Source: JAFGOM01 sp964605795
Lineage (GTDB): Archaea; Halobacteriota; Methanomicrobia; Methanomicrobiales; Methanospirillaceae
Direction of reading: 5' to 3'
Length of the DNA: 64,000 nucleotides
Assembly (NCBI GenBank): GCA_964605795.1
Contig: CAZSDZ010000010.1
Location: 4,366 to 68,365 of the forward strand
The notes beneath the pieces were generated by a model. The model was not told the DNA's origin. It did not search any database and saw only the letters and a list, made by a program, of their open reading frames with translations. Each line of letters starts with the position of its first letter. Position 1 is the first letter of the stretch. This document shows positions 1-7,761 of the stretch, in pieces. The position numbers were made by a program, and so were the translations under genes.

Positions 1-1
1 A

Positions 2-508
2 GTTCCAAAACTACCCCTGGCCGCTGCCTTTAAGGTATCAGATGAGGTGCTGATGCGGGCAGTCAAAGGTATTACCGAGCTCATCACCGTTCCCGGTCTC
101 GTTAATCTTGATTTTGCTGATGTCCGGACGGTTATGGAGAAAGGTGGCGTAGCGATGATCGGAATGGGTGAGAGTGAATCCTCAGATAAGGCTTCAGATT
201 CGGTAAAAAAAGCGATACGCTCACCACTTCTTGATATTGATATATCTGGTGCAACGACTGCCCTGGTCAATGTTACCGGGGGTCCTGATATGACCATGGC
301 CGAGGCTGAAGGAGTGGTGTCAGCTGTCTCTGAACTGATTGATCCTGATGCACGGATTATCTGGGGAGCACAGGTAGATCCAACGATGCAGAATAAGATT
401 CGGACCCTTCTCATCCTGACCGGTGTACAGTCGCCACAAATATATGGGAGAAGTGAAAAATATGTTCCCACATTACAGAAACATTTTGAGATCGACTTTT
501 TACGGTGA
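2..508 (+). CDS. ftsZ: Cell division protein FtsZ, C-terminal part
   Basis: This is the last 168 residues of a tubulin-like GTPase that polymerises into the cytokinetic ring. The frame is open from the first base of the window, so the GTP-binding domain lies upstream and is not seen. What remains covers the end of the core helix and the C-terminal domain, with typical FtsZ stretches VTGGPDMTM, IIWGAQVDP and the strand around TLLILTGVQ. The stop codon sits inside the GGTGAT ribosome binding site of secE, so the two genes are tightly joined. The order ftsZ-secE-spt5-L11 is common in euryarchaea. The family call is secure; which FtsZ paralogue it is cannot be decided from this part. Confidence 0.95.
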   Translation, partial: VPKLPLAAAFKVSDEVLMRAVKGITELITVPGLVNLDFADVRTVMEKGGVAMIGMGESESSDKASDSVKKAIRSPLLDIDISGATTALVNVTGGPDMTMAEAEGVVSAVSELIDPDARIIWGAQVDPTMQNKIRTLLILTGVQSPQIYGRSEKYVPTLQKHFEIDFLR

Positions 509-514
509 TATCAT

Positions 515-706
515 ATGGAAATAACCAAAAAAAATTATGCTAAATATTTAAACGAAGAACTGTTCCGGAAGTATATCCGTGTTTTAAAACTGGCCCGAAC
601 GCCAACCAGGCAGGAATTTGTAAAGATTGCCGGTGTAGCTGCAATCGGGATCCTCATCATTGGACTTATCGGTTTTATCATATTTGAGATAATGCAACTG
701 TTGTGA
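515..706 (+). CDS. secE: Preprotein translocase subunit SecE (Sec61 gamma)
   Basis: A 63-residue single-span membrane protein that clamps the SecY channel. The N-terminal half is amphipathic and basic (residues 1-38, with the KLARTPTRQEF segment typical of the Sec61 gamma family). One hydrophobic helix follows at about residues 39-60, leaving almost no tail outside the membrane. The size is normal for archaea. The start is set by GGTGAT at 504-509, five bases before the ATG. The stop codon is at 704-706, next to the start of spt5, so the genes are almost certainly co-transcribed with it. Confidence 0.93.
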   Translation: MEITKKNYAKYLNEELFRKYIRVLKLARTPTRQEFVKIAGVAAIGILIIGLIGFIIFEIMQLL

Positions 707-708
707 TC

Positions 709-1218
709 ATGAATTCAATTGACGATTCTTCTAATCCAGTGTCGTTTGGGATACCTTCCACCAGAATTTTTGCGGTAAAAACTACGAATCGTCAGGAACG
801 TTCGGTAGCTGACAACATTGAGAAGGCAATACGGGATGATATCGATGACATCCTGGTAACCGCTGTTATTGTACCTGATGAACTGAAAGGATACGTACTG
901 GTTGAATCTCCGGAACCTCTGGCACGGGTACAGGAGTTGATGGAACGCATTCCAAATGCGCGCACGGTTTTATCAGGCGCTACCTCTCTTGAGGAGGTCG
1001 GACATTACCTGACACCCAAACCAGCGGTTAGCGGGATAGAAGACGGCACGATTGTTGAACTGATTGCAGGTCCTTTTAAGGGAGAAAAAGCAGTCGTCAA
1101 ACGTGTTGACCCTGGTAAGGAAGAGATTACCGTCGAGTTATATGAGAGTGTTCTTCCCATTCCTATCACGGTTCGTGGTGACAATGTTCGCATTATTGAC
1201 AAGGGTGAAGATCGGTAA
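709..1218 (+). CDS. spt5: Transcription elongation factor Spt5 (NusG homologue)
   Basis: Processivity factor that binds the RNA polymerase clamp over the DNA channel, normally together with Spt4. The protein has an N-terminal NGN domain (about residues 10-90, starting with the FAVKTTNRQE strand) and one KOW domain near the C-terminus (GPFKGEKAVV and following). At 169 residues it has the usual archaeal length. I chose ATG 709; a GTG at 703 in the same frame overlaps the secE stop and is also possible. Its place between secE and the L11 gene is the conserved archaeal order. Confidence 0.93.
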   Translation: MNSIDDSSNPVSFGIPSTRIFAVKTTNRQERSVADNIEKAIRDDIDDILVTAVIVPDELKGYVLVESPEPLARVQELMERIPNARTVLSGATSLEEVGHYLTPKPAVSGIEDGTIVELIAGPFKGEKAVVKRVDPGKEEITVELYESVLPIPITVRGDNVRIIDKGEDR

Positions 1219-1246
1219 CAACAAGAGCACAGACCCCTGTTATACA

Positions 1247-1268
1247 GTACTTTTTTAAAAGTATACTT
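1247..1268 (+). promoter_or_regulatory. Candidate promoter of the ribosomal stalk operon
   Basis: A T6A4 run at 1251-1260 gives a TATA-like box, and the 10-base palindrome AAGTATACTT follows at 1259-1268. A transcript starting about 25 bases downstream would have a leader of roughly 45 bases before the L11 start. Read-through from spt5 is also possible. Confidence 0.4.
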
Positions 1269-1330
1269 CGACCTTTATCAACCCACGAGGATTATGCAGG
1301 TATGACCTGAGCCTCACATGGGTGATAAAA

Positions 1331-1804
1331 ATGGCAGAAGTTGTCGAGGTACTAGTACCCGGCGGGAAGGCTACTGCTGGTCCACCATTGGGCCCTGCTC
1401 TGGGGCCTCTCGGTATTAATGTCAAGGCAGTTGTTGATGAAATCAACGTAAAAACCGGTTCTTTTAACGGAATGCAGGTTCCTGTCAGGATTGAGGTGGA
1501 TGCAAAGAAGAATTTCACCATCTCAGTCGGGATTCCCCCCACTACAGCTCTTATTAAAAAAGAGGCTGGTATCGAGAAAGGATCAGGAGAACCCAACACA
1601 ACGGTTGTTGGAGACCTGCCGCTTGACGCCGCTGTCAGAATTGCCCAGATGAAACTGGACGGTATGCTCTCATATGATATCAGGAACGCAGTAAAAGAGG
1701 TCATTGGTACCTGTGTGAGCATGGGTGTTACAGTTGACGGCAAAGCACCGAAACAGGTGTTAGCCGATATTGATGCGGGTAGTTATGACAAGGCGTTTGT
1801 ATAG
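1331..1804 (+). CDS. rpl11: 50S ribosomal protein L11 (uL11)
   Basis: Protein of the GTPase-associated centre of the large subunit, binding 23S rRNA at the base of the stalk. The N-terminal domain shows the proline-rich PPLGPALGPLG signature. The C-terminal RNA-binding domain runs from about residue 70 and includes the VIGTCVSMGVTVDG segment. At 157 residues it is a typical archaeal L11. The start is the ATG with GGTGAT at 1321-1326; the in-frame GTG at 1322 lies inside that binding site and is unlikely to be used. First gene of the L11-L1-L10-L12 cluster. Confidence 0.97.
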   Translation: MAEVVEVLVPGGKATAGPPLGPALGPLGINVKAVVDEINVKTGSFNGMQVPVRIEVDAKKNFTISVGIPPTTALIKKEAGIEKGSGEPNTTVVGDLPLDAAVRIAQMKLDGMLSYDIRNAVKEVIGTCVSMGVTVDGKAPKQVLADIDAGSYDKAFV

Positions 1805-1861
1805 TCAGTAAACCATAGAAGATCGTAAAATGTGACGGTCGCGGAACTATGGAGGAGATAA

Positions 1862-2506
1862 ATGGTTCAGAGAAGCGTCATTACAGACGCATTGAAATCG
1901 GCTCGGGAGAACGCGCCTGATAGAAAATTTACCGAGAGTGTTGATATCACGGTAAATTTAAAAAATATCGATATGGCGCAGCCAAAAAACCGTATTGATG
2001 AGACAATTCTTCTCCCGCACGGTAACGGCAGAAAGGCAAAGATTGCTGTTCTTGGTGCTGGTGATATTGTAACCCAGGCGAAAGATGCAGGGGTGGATAT
2101 TATCATCGGACCTGAAGAGATTGAGCGACTTGGTGGAGAACCCCGCGAAGCGCGAAAAATTGCCAATATGTATCATTTCTTCCTCGCAGAAACCGGAGTA
2201 ATGCCACTGGTCGGAAGATGGCTCGGTCCACGACTGGGTCCCCGCGGAAGGATGCCGCAGCCAGTGCCTACAGAGATGGACATTCGACCCGTTGTTGAAC
2301 GTCTCAGAAACTCTGTCAGGATACGGACCAAAGATAAAACATCTTTCTCTCTTAAGGTAGGGATTACCACCATGCCTGATGAAGAGATCGTTGAGAATAT
2401 CGAGGTGGTATTACGGAGAATTGAGAGTGCTCTTGAACAGGGAGCATTTCAGATTCGTTCGGTGTATGTAAAGACGACCATGGGGCCGTCTGTGAAGGTG
2501 GTGTAA
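1862..2506 (+). CDS. rpl1: 50S ribosomal protein L1 (uL1)
   Basis: L1 stalk protein that helps move deacylated tRNA through the E site. It is also a known translational autoregulator in bacteria and methanogens. The protein has 214 residues and shows the L1 signature around LGPRLGPRGRMPQP, followed by the KDKTSFSLKVG strand. GGAGGAGAT at 1851-1859 supports the start. Its stop TAA overlaps the ATG of the L10 gene by one base, so L1 and L10 are probably translationally coupled. A hairpin just inside the gene (1875-1890) may be a feedback site. Confidence 0.97.
   Translation: MVQRSVITDALKSARENAPDRKFTESVDITVNLKNIDMAQPKNRIDETILLPHGNGRKAKIAVLGAGDIVTQAKDAGVDIIIGPEEIERLGGEPREARKIANMYHFFLAETGVMPLVGRWLGPRLGPRGRMPQPVPTEMDIRPVVERLRNSVRIRTKDKTSFSLKVGITTMPDEEIVENIEVVLRRIESALEQGAFQIRSVYVKTTMGPSVKVV
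1875..1890 (+). promoter_or_regulatory. Hairpin in the first codons of the L1 gene
   Basis: GCGTC and GACGC form a perfect 5-bp stem around a six-base loop, 13 bases after the L1 start. In Methanococcus, L1 represses its own mRNA by binding just inside the L1 coding region, so this position fits a feedback site. The detailed L1-binding motif is not proven here. Confidence 0.3.
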
Positions 2507-3363
2507 TGGGATTATATGCTGCACACCTTCCTGAATGGAAGAAAAAAGAGATATCAACCATCAAACGTCTGATGGAGGAGTACAAACTTGTTGGTCTTGT
2601 GGATATGTACGGAATTCCTGCACAGCAGGTCCAGGATATCCGCCGGAATCTACGGGAACGTGCAGAACTCCGTATGACGCGGAATACGCTTATCAGGCAT
2701 GCATTAGATGAAGTCGGAGGAGGAATCGAGGAGCTCAAAGGAAGTATCCAGGGTCACTCTGCTCTCATCTTTACCAATGAGAATCCCTTTAAACTCTTTG
2801 CAACGCTTGAAAAGACGAAGACCAAGATGGCTGCACGTCCGGGTGAGAAAGCACCAGAGGATATCGTTGTCGAGAAAGGACCAACGAGTTTTAAACCAGG
2901 TCCGATTGTAGGTGAACTTCAGCAGGCAGGTATTCCTGCAGCAATTGAAGCAGGTAAAGTAACAATCCGTGAGACCAGGACTGTTGTCAAGGCCGGAGAA
3001 GTTATAAACCGGAAATTAGCTGAGTCGCTGGTAAAACTCGATATCAAACCGATGGATATCGGTCTGCTTTTGCAGGCTGCATATTACGAGAAGACATTGT
3101 ATGACCCTTCCGTCCTTGCAATTGACGAAGCTGCATTCTATCAAAAGATCATTACTGCAGCGAGTGAGGCATATAATCTCTCGGTGAATGCCTGTATCTT
3201 AACAGCAGATACAACAGAAGCAATTATTACCAAGGCTGCCATGCAGGCACGCAATCTCGCGATTGAGGCATCTGTATACAGTCCTGATGTAATTGAAGGT
3301 ATCCTCGGGAAAGCACAGGGACAAGCAGTCTCGCTTAAAGCGACAGTTGATAAGAAGAATTGA
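2506..3363 (+). CDS. rpl10: 50S ribosomal protein L10 (P0, uL10)
   Basis: Anchor of the stalk: it binds 23S rRNA and carries L12 dimers on C-terminal helices. The N-terminal RNA-binding domain is clear (HLPEWKKKEI, then RMTRNTLIRHAL around residues 55-70). The insertion domain follows, and a helical C-terminal part runs to residue 285. Many archaeal and eukaryotic P0 proteins end in an acidic linker and a GLGALFG-like tail that recruits translation factors. This one stops at KATVDKKN and lacks that tail. Start overlaps the L1 stop (TAATG). Confidence 0.96.
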   Translation: MGLYAAHLPEWKKKEISTIKRLMEEYKLVGLVDMYGIPAQQVQDIRRNLRERAELRMTRNTLIRHALDEVGGGIEELKGSIQGHSALIFTNENPFKLFATLEKTKTKMAARPGEKAPEDIVVEKGPTSFKPGPIVGELQQAGIPAAIEAGKVTIRETRTVVKAGEVINRKLAESLVKLDIKPMDIGLLLQAAYYEKTLYDPSVLAIDEAAFYQKIITAASEAYNLSVNACILTADTTEAIITKAAMQARNLAIEASVYSPDVIEGILGKAQGQAVSLKATVDKKN

Positions 3364-3392
3364 AGAATTGTTTCATGAAAAGGTGATTAAAA

Positions 3393-3704
3393 ATGGAATA
3401 TGTATATGCTGCACTCCTCCTGTTTAAAGCAGGAAAGGAGATATCAGAAAGTTCAGTAAAGGCAGTTCTCTCTGCCGCCGGTATTGACGTTGACGACGCC
3501 CGCATCAAGGCTTTAATAGCAGCTCTTGACGGTGTAGATATACAGGATGCAATCAGCAAGGCGGCAGTAGCACCCGTTGCCGCAGCCGTTGTTGCAGCCG
3601 CAGCCCCTGCAGCAGTTGCCGAAGAAGCAGCTGCTGAGCCCGAAGAGGACAAAGCAGAGAAAGAAGAGAGCGGAATGGCAGGCCTTGGTGCCCTGTTTGG
3701 CTAA
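3393..3704 (+). CDS. rpl12: 50S ribosomal protein L12 (P1)
   Basis: Acidic stalk protein, present in several copies per ribosome, that recruits translation GTPases. The N-terminal dimerisation helices cover about residues 1-55. They are followed by an Ala/Pro hinge and an acidic linker, then the conserved tail SGMAGLGALFG. At 103 residues the length is typical. GGTGAT at 3382-3387 fixes the start. The gene is 29 bases after L10 and is followed by a T-run, so it closes the operon. Confidence 0.97.
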   Translation: MEYVYAALLLFKAGKEISESSVKAVLSAAGIDVDDARIKALIAALDGVDIQDAISKAAVAPVAAAVVAAAAPAAVAEEAAAEPEEDKAEKEESGMAGLGALFG

Positions 3705-3711
3705 TCCTTCC

Positions 3712-3719
3712 CTTTTTTT
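3712..3719 (+). terminator. T-rich terminator after rpl12
   Basis: A run of seven Ts directly after the L12 stop codon matches the oligo-T signals that end archaeal transcription. A second element, the perfect hairpin TGAGGC-TCT-GCCTCA, lies at 3785-3799 between these genes and the convergent phosphoesterase. Confidence 0.6.
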
Positions 3720-3881
3720 GCATGAAAAACTCTACCTTCACGGTATAAAAGTAGTAGAATTATCGGTTTTTCATTTGTCAGGTTTGAGGCTCTGCCTCAT
3801 GGGGGTTTTGTTTAAAAGTTTCTCATTTTTTGCTTTTCTTTGAATCACTCTTTGTTATCCTGATTATCTGGTCAGATGTTC

Positions 3882-4661
3882 CTAAAACCGGTATGAGAAC
3901 TGAGACGATAAAAGGTTCTCATCCATTGCGTCTGGTATTAGTTCGGGTATTGAACCGGCATAGGTTCCGTCTGGGAGGATGACCTCGGCAGTTTCCCTGA
4001 TTATCGCCCGTGTGAGATGGCTGAACGGTTTGTCGAGAGTTTTTCTGAGGTCATATCCTGCCAGTTCATTGCAGGAGGGGATAAAAAGGACCCGGGTAGT
4101 TCTCTCTGATGAAAATCCGAGGATTACCGGATCGAGTTCTGCCAGGAGGTAACAGTCGGTTTGCAGAGCAATGCCAACCTCGTCATGTAATGCAAAACGT
4201 GGATGATGGTGCCCGGAGATGATAAGATGTCCGGCGAGATCGGGACAGGGACGGGTATGTCCGTGCATAAACCCGGTTCCATCAAGAATTATTCCAAAAG
4301 ATGGATAGAGTTCATCTGGTTGCAGGAACTGTGCTATTCCCGAATCATGGTTTCCAGGAGTAACACCAAGCCGGCAGTACATCCGAATCTGTTCAAACAA
4401 AACAGGGATCTCATGGTATTCCTGGCGTGAAGTGCCGGTTATCTGATGCTTGATATCACCAAGAAGGAGCACCCGATCCGGCCTGGTCTTTTTGATACCG
4501 GAAATTATCTTCTCGATCCGTTCTAAACCCCTGCTTTTTATATGGATCCCAAAAAAGGCGAGATCTGTCTCTATCCCCATGTGGATATCTGCAAAGACAA
4601 GGATACGTTCGGTATTCTGGAGTAGTATCGCTGGTCCTTCAGGCAGGAACGAGATTGTCAT
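3882..4661 (-). CDS. Metallophosphoesterase linked to RPA-associated proteins
   Basis: A 259-residue calcineurin-like phosphoesterase of the COG1407 type. Metal-binding motifs are visible in order: FADIHMG (~23-29), LLGDIKH, TPGNHDSG, and GHHHPR with a second GHTR nearby. In other euryarchaea this family sits in operons with single-stranded DNA-binding protein RPA and the RPA-associated protein COG3390. Here it overlaps the COG3390 gene upstream by four bases (ATGA), so the pair is translationally coupled. Substrate unknown; a DNA repair or nucleotide role is suggested only by context. No RPA gene is in the window. Confidence 0.82.
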   Translation of the reverse strand: MTISFLPEGPAILLQNTERILVFADIHMGIETDLAFFGIHIKSRGLERIEKIISGIKKTRPDRVLLLGDIKHQITGTSRQEYHEIPVLFEQIRMYCRLGVTPGNHDSGIAQFLQPDELYPSFGIILDGTGFMHGHTRPCPDLAGHLIISGHHHPRFALHDEVGIALQTDCYLLAELDPVILGFSSERTTRVLFIPSCNELAGYDLRKTLDKPFSHLTRAIIRETAEVILPDGTYAGSIPELIPDAMDENLLSSQFSYRF

Positions 4662-5452
4662 AAAATCTTGACATATCCGACAGTAGGCTGGTAGATCTCA
4701 TCATCAGCAATGAGTGTGCGTACTATTGCAAGTACTGTCTCTTCCGGTATCATAACCTTCTTTCCAAGGTGTATCAGATCCGTAACTGCAATCCCCCGTG
4801 GTCCGGCATTATCGGTAATGAGCGAGAGCAGTACCTGATTGATATCTGAAGGTTTTATACCCGTGCCAACCGATTCAGATCTGGTAGCAGGGATATGGGA
4901 GAGAGCAAGCGTTATCATCGCTGTCATACGTGAGATCTCTTCATGAGTAATCTGGTACTCTGTAGGAATCTTCTCTGTCAGATCTTCAGGAGGTGATTTT
5001 GTGTTACTCTGTTCTGATAGCAGGACGAGACGATCGAGCATGAGGTCAGCAGTCTCAAGTATCCATGAATCACGGACTGCCTTATCAATCTGCATTATTC
5101 CAGTTGCAACAAATTCAGGGGATCTTTCATCGGTCTTCTTTTTTGCAACCGGTTCTGCATAAAGAGTGATAAAGACAGGAGGATTGAGATTTGCAATCAT
5201 ATCATGAATCTCCTGATCTCCCGGTCGGATTGAAATGGAAATTCCTCCGGTTGGATCAGCGACCCGTATTGCTGATATCATCTCGTTTTGTCTGATAACC
5301 TCAGTCAGAGCCCCACACCAGTACAGGTTCCCAACAATTGCTCCCGAAGGGCTGTGATACCCTGATGATTCTGATCCGGATCGATGGAAAAAAGAGTATA
5401 TCTCCTGTATTTCCTGTGCAAATACGCGTGAGTACGCAATTATGGATGTCAT
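4658..5452 (-). CDS. RPA-associated OB-fold protein (COG3390 type)
   Basis: A 264-residue protein resembling the archaeal RPA-associated proteins (RPAP) that partner single-stranded DNA-binding RPA. An OB-fold region covers about residues 40-125, with NLYWCGALTEV and IRVADPTGG as its clearest strands. The C-terminal third looks like a winged-helix (ITDNAGPRGIAVTDL through DDEIYQPTVGYVKIL). Start and promoter lie in the 227-base gap before dcd. The following gene is the phosphoesterase, overlapping by four bases. The family call rests on recognised pattern and neighbour, not a search. Confidence 0.75.
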   Translation of the reverse strand: MTSIIAYSRVFAQEIQEIYSFFHRSGSESSGYHSPSGAIVGNLYWCGALTEVIRQNEMISAIRVADPTGGISISIRPGDQEIHDMIANLNPPVFITLYAEPVAKKKTDERSPEFVATGIMQIDKAVRDSWILETADLMLDRLVLLSEQSNTKSPPEDLTEKIPTEYQITHEEISRMTAMITLALSHIPATRSESVGTGIKPSDINQVLLSLITDNAGPRGIAVTDLIHLGKKVMIPEETVLAIVRTLIADDEIYQPTVGYVKIL

Positions 5453-5679
5453 GGGTTCTAAAAAGATACGGTTGTGGGTTTCCTCATATTCTCTCAGTTC
5501 TTAGATGATATTTCCGTTATTACTGCTTTTATCTTTTTAGCAAAAGACAGAGTGAGGTCTTAATGAAGCAAAAGATGAGGGGAAAAACATATGTTTGTTC
5601 AATTGATCTGTCTGGAACAGGAATACCGGCATAAAGACTTGGATCCATGGGTGATCCCCTTTCCGAACCCTATCGTCTC

Positions 5680-6231
5680 TCATTTTTTGTTAGCATAATA
5701 CCGTGAAAGGGTTGCCTGACGTTGATGCATGTATTTGGCATCACCTTTGGTGTTATACGGGCAGGCGGCCCTCTCAGTAGTATAGAAGACAAGTTGCCCT
5801 ATTGCCATACCTGCATACATCTTCACCGGTCTCTGGTTTACATTGCACATCTCAAGCGTGATGCTTCCGCAAAAACCAGCATCAATCCATCCTCCGGTCT
5901 GGTGGAGTTCGACACCGAGCCGTGCAATACTGCTTTTCCCTTCAATACTGGCAACAATATTATCGGGAAGTCCAATAACCTCAAGTGTCTCTGCAAGCAC
6001 AAATTTTCCGGGTGGAAGAACAATGCTCTCTGCTTTGAGTTCCTCGGTATTGATACAGACACTCTCTTTATGGAATGGATCGATAACACCGTCACCCTCC
6101 TCGTACCAGACAAAATGGTCTCCGAGACGGATGTCCAGAGAGTTTGGCTGGATAAGGTTTGGGTCAAAGGGATCTACACTGATATATCCCCGCTCGATCC
6201 GATCATGAATCTGCCAGTCAACAAGGATCAT
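5680..6231 (-). CDS. dcd: dCTP deaminase
   Basis: Hydrolyses dCTP to dUTP, feeding thymidylate synthesis. Some methanogen members go on to dUMP, acting as bifunctional DCD-DUT enzymes. The 183-residue protein has the trimeric dUTPase-like fold with IEGKSSIARLG, TGGWIDAGFCG, the catalytic glutamate in ITLEMCN, and GQLVFY near the C-terminus. I cannot tell from motifs whether it is mono- or bifunctional. The ATG overlaps the stop of the methyltransferase gene (ATGA), which decides the start over a GTG nine bases upstream. Last gene of the long minus-strand run that starts near 14556. Confidence 0.93.
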   Translation of the reverse strand: MILVDWQIHDRIERGYISVDPFDPNLIQPNSLDIRLGDHFVWYEEGDGVIDPFHKESVCINTEELKAESIVLPPGKFVLAETLEVIGLPDNIVASIEGKSSIARLGVELHQTGGWIDAGFCGSITLEMCNVNQRPVKMYAGMAIGQLVFYTTERAACPYNTKGDAKYMHQRQATLSRYYANKK

Positions 6232-6986
6232 TCCATACACCTTTCTGAATCAGTACTGATAAGCTTATCATCCCGTCTCCTGAACTGATCCAGGTCAGGA
6301 TTAATGTGCCACTCACTTCTCCTTAGTAATCCGTGCAGGGTAGATGCTTCCCGAACCGTTAATTGTGATCTGCCGAGCACCCGTCGTATCAGTACCATGG
6401 TCATGAGACGTTTGTGAATCGGATGATTAATCAGGTCAAGATACTGCTCAATATGATGATACAGATGATCCATCTCCTTTCTCGCTGCAACAGGGTATTC
6501 TCCCCTGCCCATCCCTGCCAGTTCATAACAGATGATACCAACGGCATGGGAGAGATTCAGAATCGGATATTCTGACGATGCCGGAACGGTGCAGATGAGA
6601 TCGCATTGTTGGACCTCATTATTATTAAGCCCCCAGTTCTCTCTGCCAAAAAGAATAGAGATTGTTCCATCAAGATCATGGACCATCTCCCGGATCTCAC
6701 GCGGGACAAAATACGGCATTCGCATGGAATGACAGACTGATTTCGATACCTCTCCGGTTGTAGCGATGAGGATATGGCCTGTTGACACCAGTTCATCAAA
6801 CGAGCAGATTGTGGCAGTAGAAAGGATATCGCCCGCATGTGATGCCCGTGCATATGCTTCATCGCCGATCGGGCAGGGATCGATTAAAACCAGGTCTTTA
6901 AACCCGAAATTTTTCATTACCCGTGCAGTAAACCCGATATTGCCCTCATAGAGGGGTTCAACAAGGACAATACGGATATCTGGCAT
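6228..6986 (-). CDS. trmJ: SPOUT RNA 2'-O-methyltransferase (TrmJ-like)
   Basis: A 252-residue member of the TrmH/TrmJ group. Archaeal and bacterial TrmJ enzymes methylate the ribose of nucleotide 32 in tRNA using S-adenosylmethionine. The N-terminal part has the VLVEPLYEGNIGFTAR motif. The trefoil-knot signature follows as LFGRENWGLNNNE and LNLSHAVGI, typical of SPOUT class I. A helical C-terminal extension of about 90 residues is present. The gene is 18 bases downstream of the lipid synthase gene and overlaps dcd. The family is sure; the tRNA target is inferred. Confidence 0.88.
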   Translation of the reverse strand: MPDIRIVLVEPLYEGNIGFTARVMKNFGFKDLVLIDPCPIGDEAYARASHAGDILSTATICSFDELVSTGHILIATTGEVSKSVCHSMRMPYFVPREIREMVHDLDGTISILFGRENWGLNNNEVQQCDLICTVPASSEYPILNLSHAVGIICYELAGMGRGEYPVAARKEMDHLYHHIEQYLDLINHPIHKRLMTMVLIRRVLGRSQLTVREASTLHGLLRRSEWHINPDLDQFRRRDDKLISTDSERCME

Positions 6987-7004
6987 GGGATCGTGAGAAT
7001 ATCT

Positions 7005-7691
7005 TTATTGGATAGCCCTGACCGTTGCTTTTAAGGTCTCAACACCTTTTTCATAGACTGCATTGCCGACAACAATAGTATCTGCATATCGTGACATCTC
7101 GTATGCCTTTTCAGGGGAATCAATGCCTCCGCCATAATACAGGATACTCCTGTTGATAGACTCAGATGCCTGTTTTACAACAGTCGGATCTCCATACGTT
7201 CCACTATACTCGATGTAGATAAGAGGGAAGGAGAAGTACTGGTCTGCAACTTCGCAATATGCCATGACCTCCTTGTTTGAGAGGAAACACTGGGCTCCCG
7301 TCACCTTTGCAACTGATGAGTCGGGATTTAAGACGATGTATGCTTCAGGGATAACCCGGTCCCAGGTAACCTTCTCCTGCATGACCCATGATTTATGTTT
7401 CCCAATGATCCATTCCAGGTTTGATGTATTGAGCACACTTGGGATGAAGAGAAGATCGATACCCTCGGCAATCACCGCATGAGGACCGGATGGTTCAACT
7501 ACCAGAGGAAGACCATAGGATGAGACCTGATCCCGTAACATCTGCATATTTTCCCTGGTGATATTGAGCGTCCCTGATAACATCAGAGCATCAGTTCCGC
7601 TCGTTGCGATCTCAGCAATGTCGGCGGCATGCAGTACTTTATCAGGATCCAGTTTCGTAACGTGTGCCCAGTTTTTCCATTTTGTGAACAT
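7005..7691 (-). CDS. Geranylgeranylglyceryl phosphate synthase
   Basis: Makes the first ether bond of archaeal membrane lipids by joining geranylgeranyl diphosphate to sn-glycerol-1-phosphate. The 228-residue protein belongs to the PcrB/GGGPS TIM-barrel family. Visible motifs are KLDPDK near the start, SGT with following residues around 35-45, IYIEYSGTYGDP and the phosphate-binding YYGGGIDSPE, then DTIVVGNAVYE. The barrel is complete. It lies 70 bases downstream of topA on the same strand and 18 bases before trmJ. Nothing in the protein is unusual. Confidence 0.93.
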   Translation of the reverse strand: MFTKWKNWAHVTKLDPDKVLHAADIAEIATSGTDALMLSGTLNITRENMQMLRDQVSSYGLPLVVEPSGPHAVIAEGIDLLFIPSVLNTSNLEWIIGKHKSWVMQEKVTWDRVIPEAYIVLNPDSSVAKVTGAQCFLSNKEVMAYCEVADQYFSFPLIYIEYSGTYGDPTVVKQASESINRSILYYGGGIDSPEKAYEMSRYADTIVVGNAVYEKGVETLKATVRAIQ

Positions 7692-7761
7692 GATATCTCC
7701 AGGAATTGATCAGGGTTTCTCTCTTTTCTTGAGTATTATACAACGATTCATACGCTGCAGT

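Noticed and set aside
5722..6288. Long plus-strand frame of 188 codons opposite dCTP deaminase
   Set aside because: The minus strand carries a clear, full dcd gene with all family motifs, so this is a shadow.
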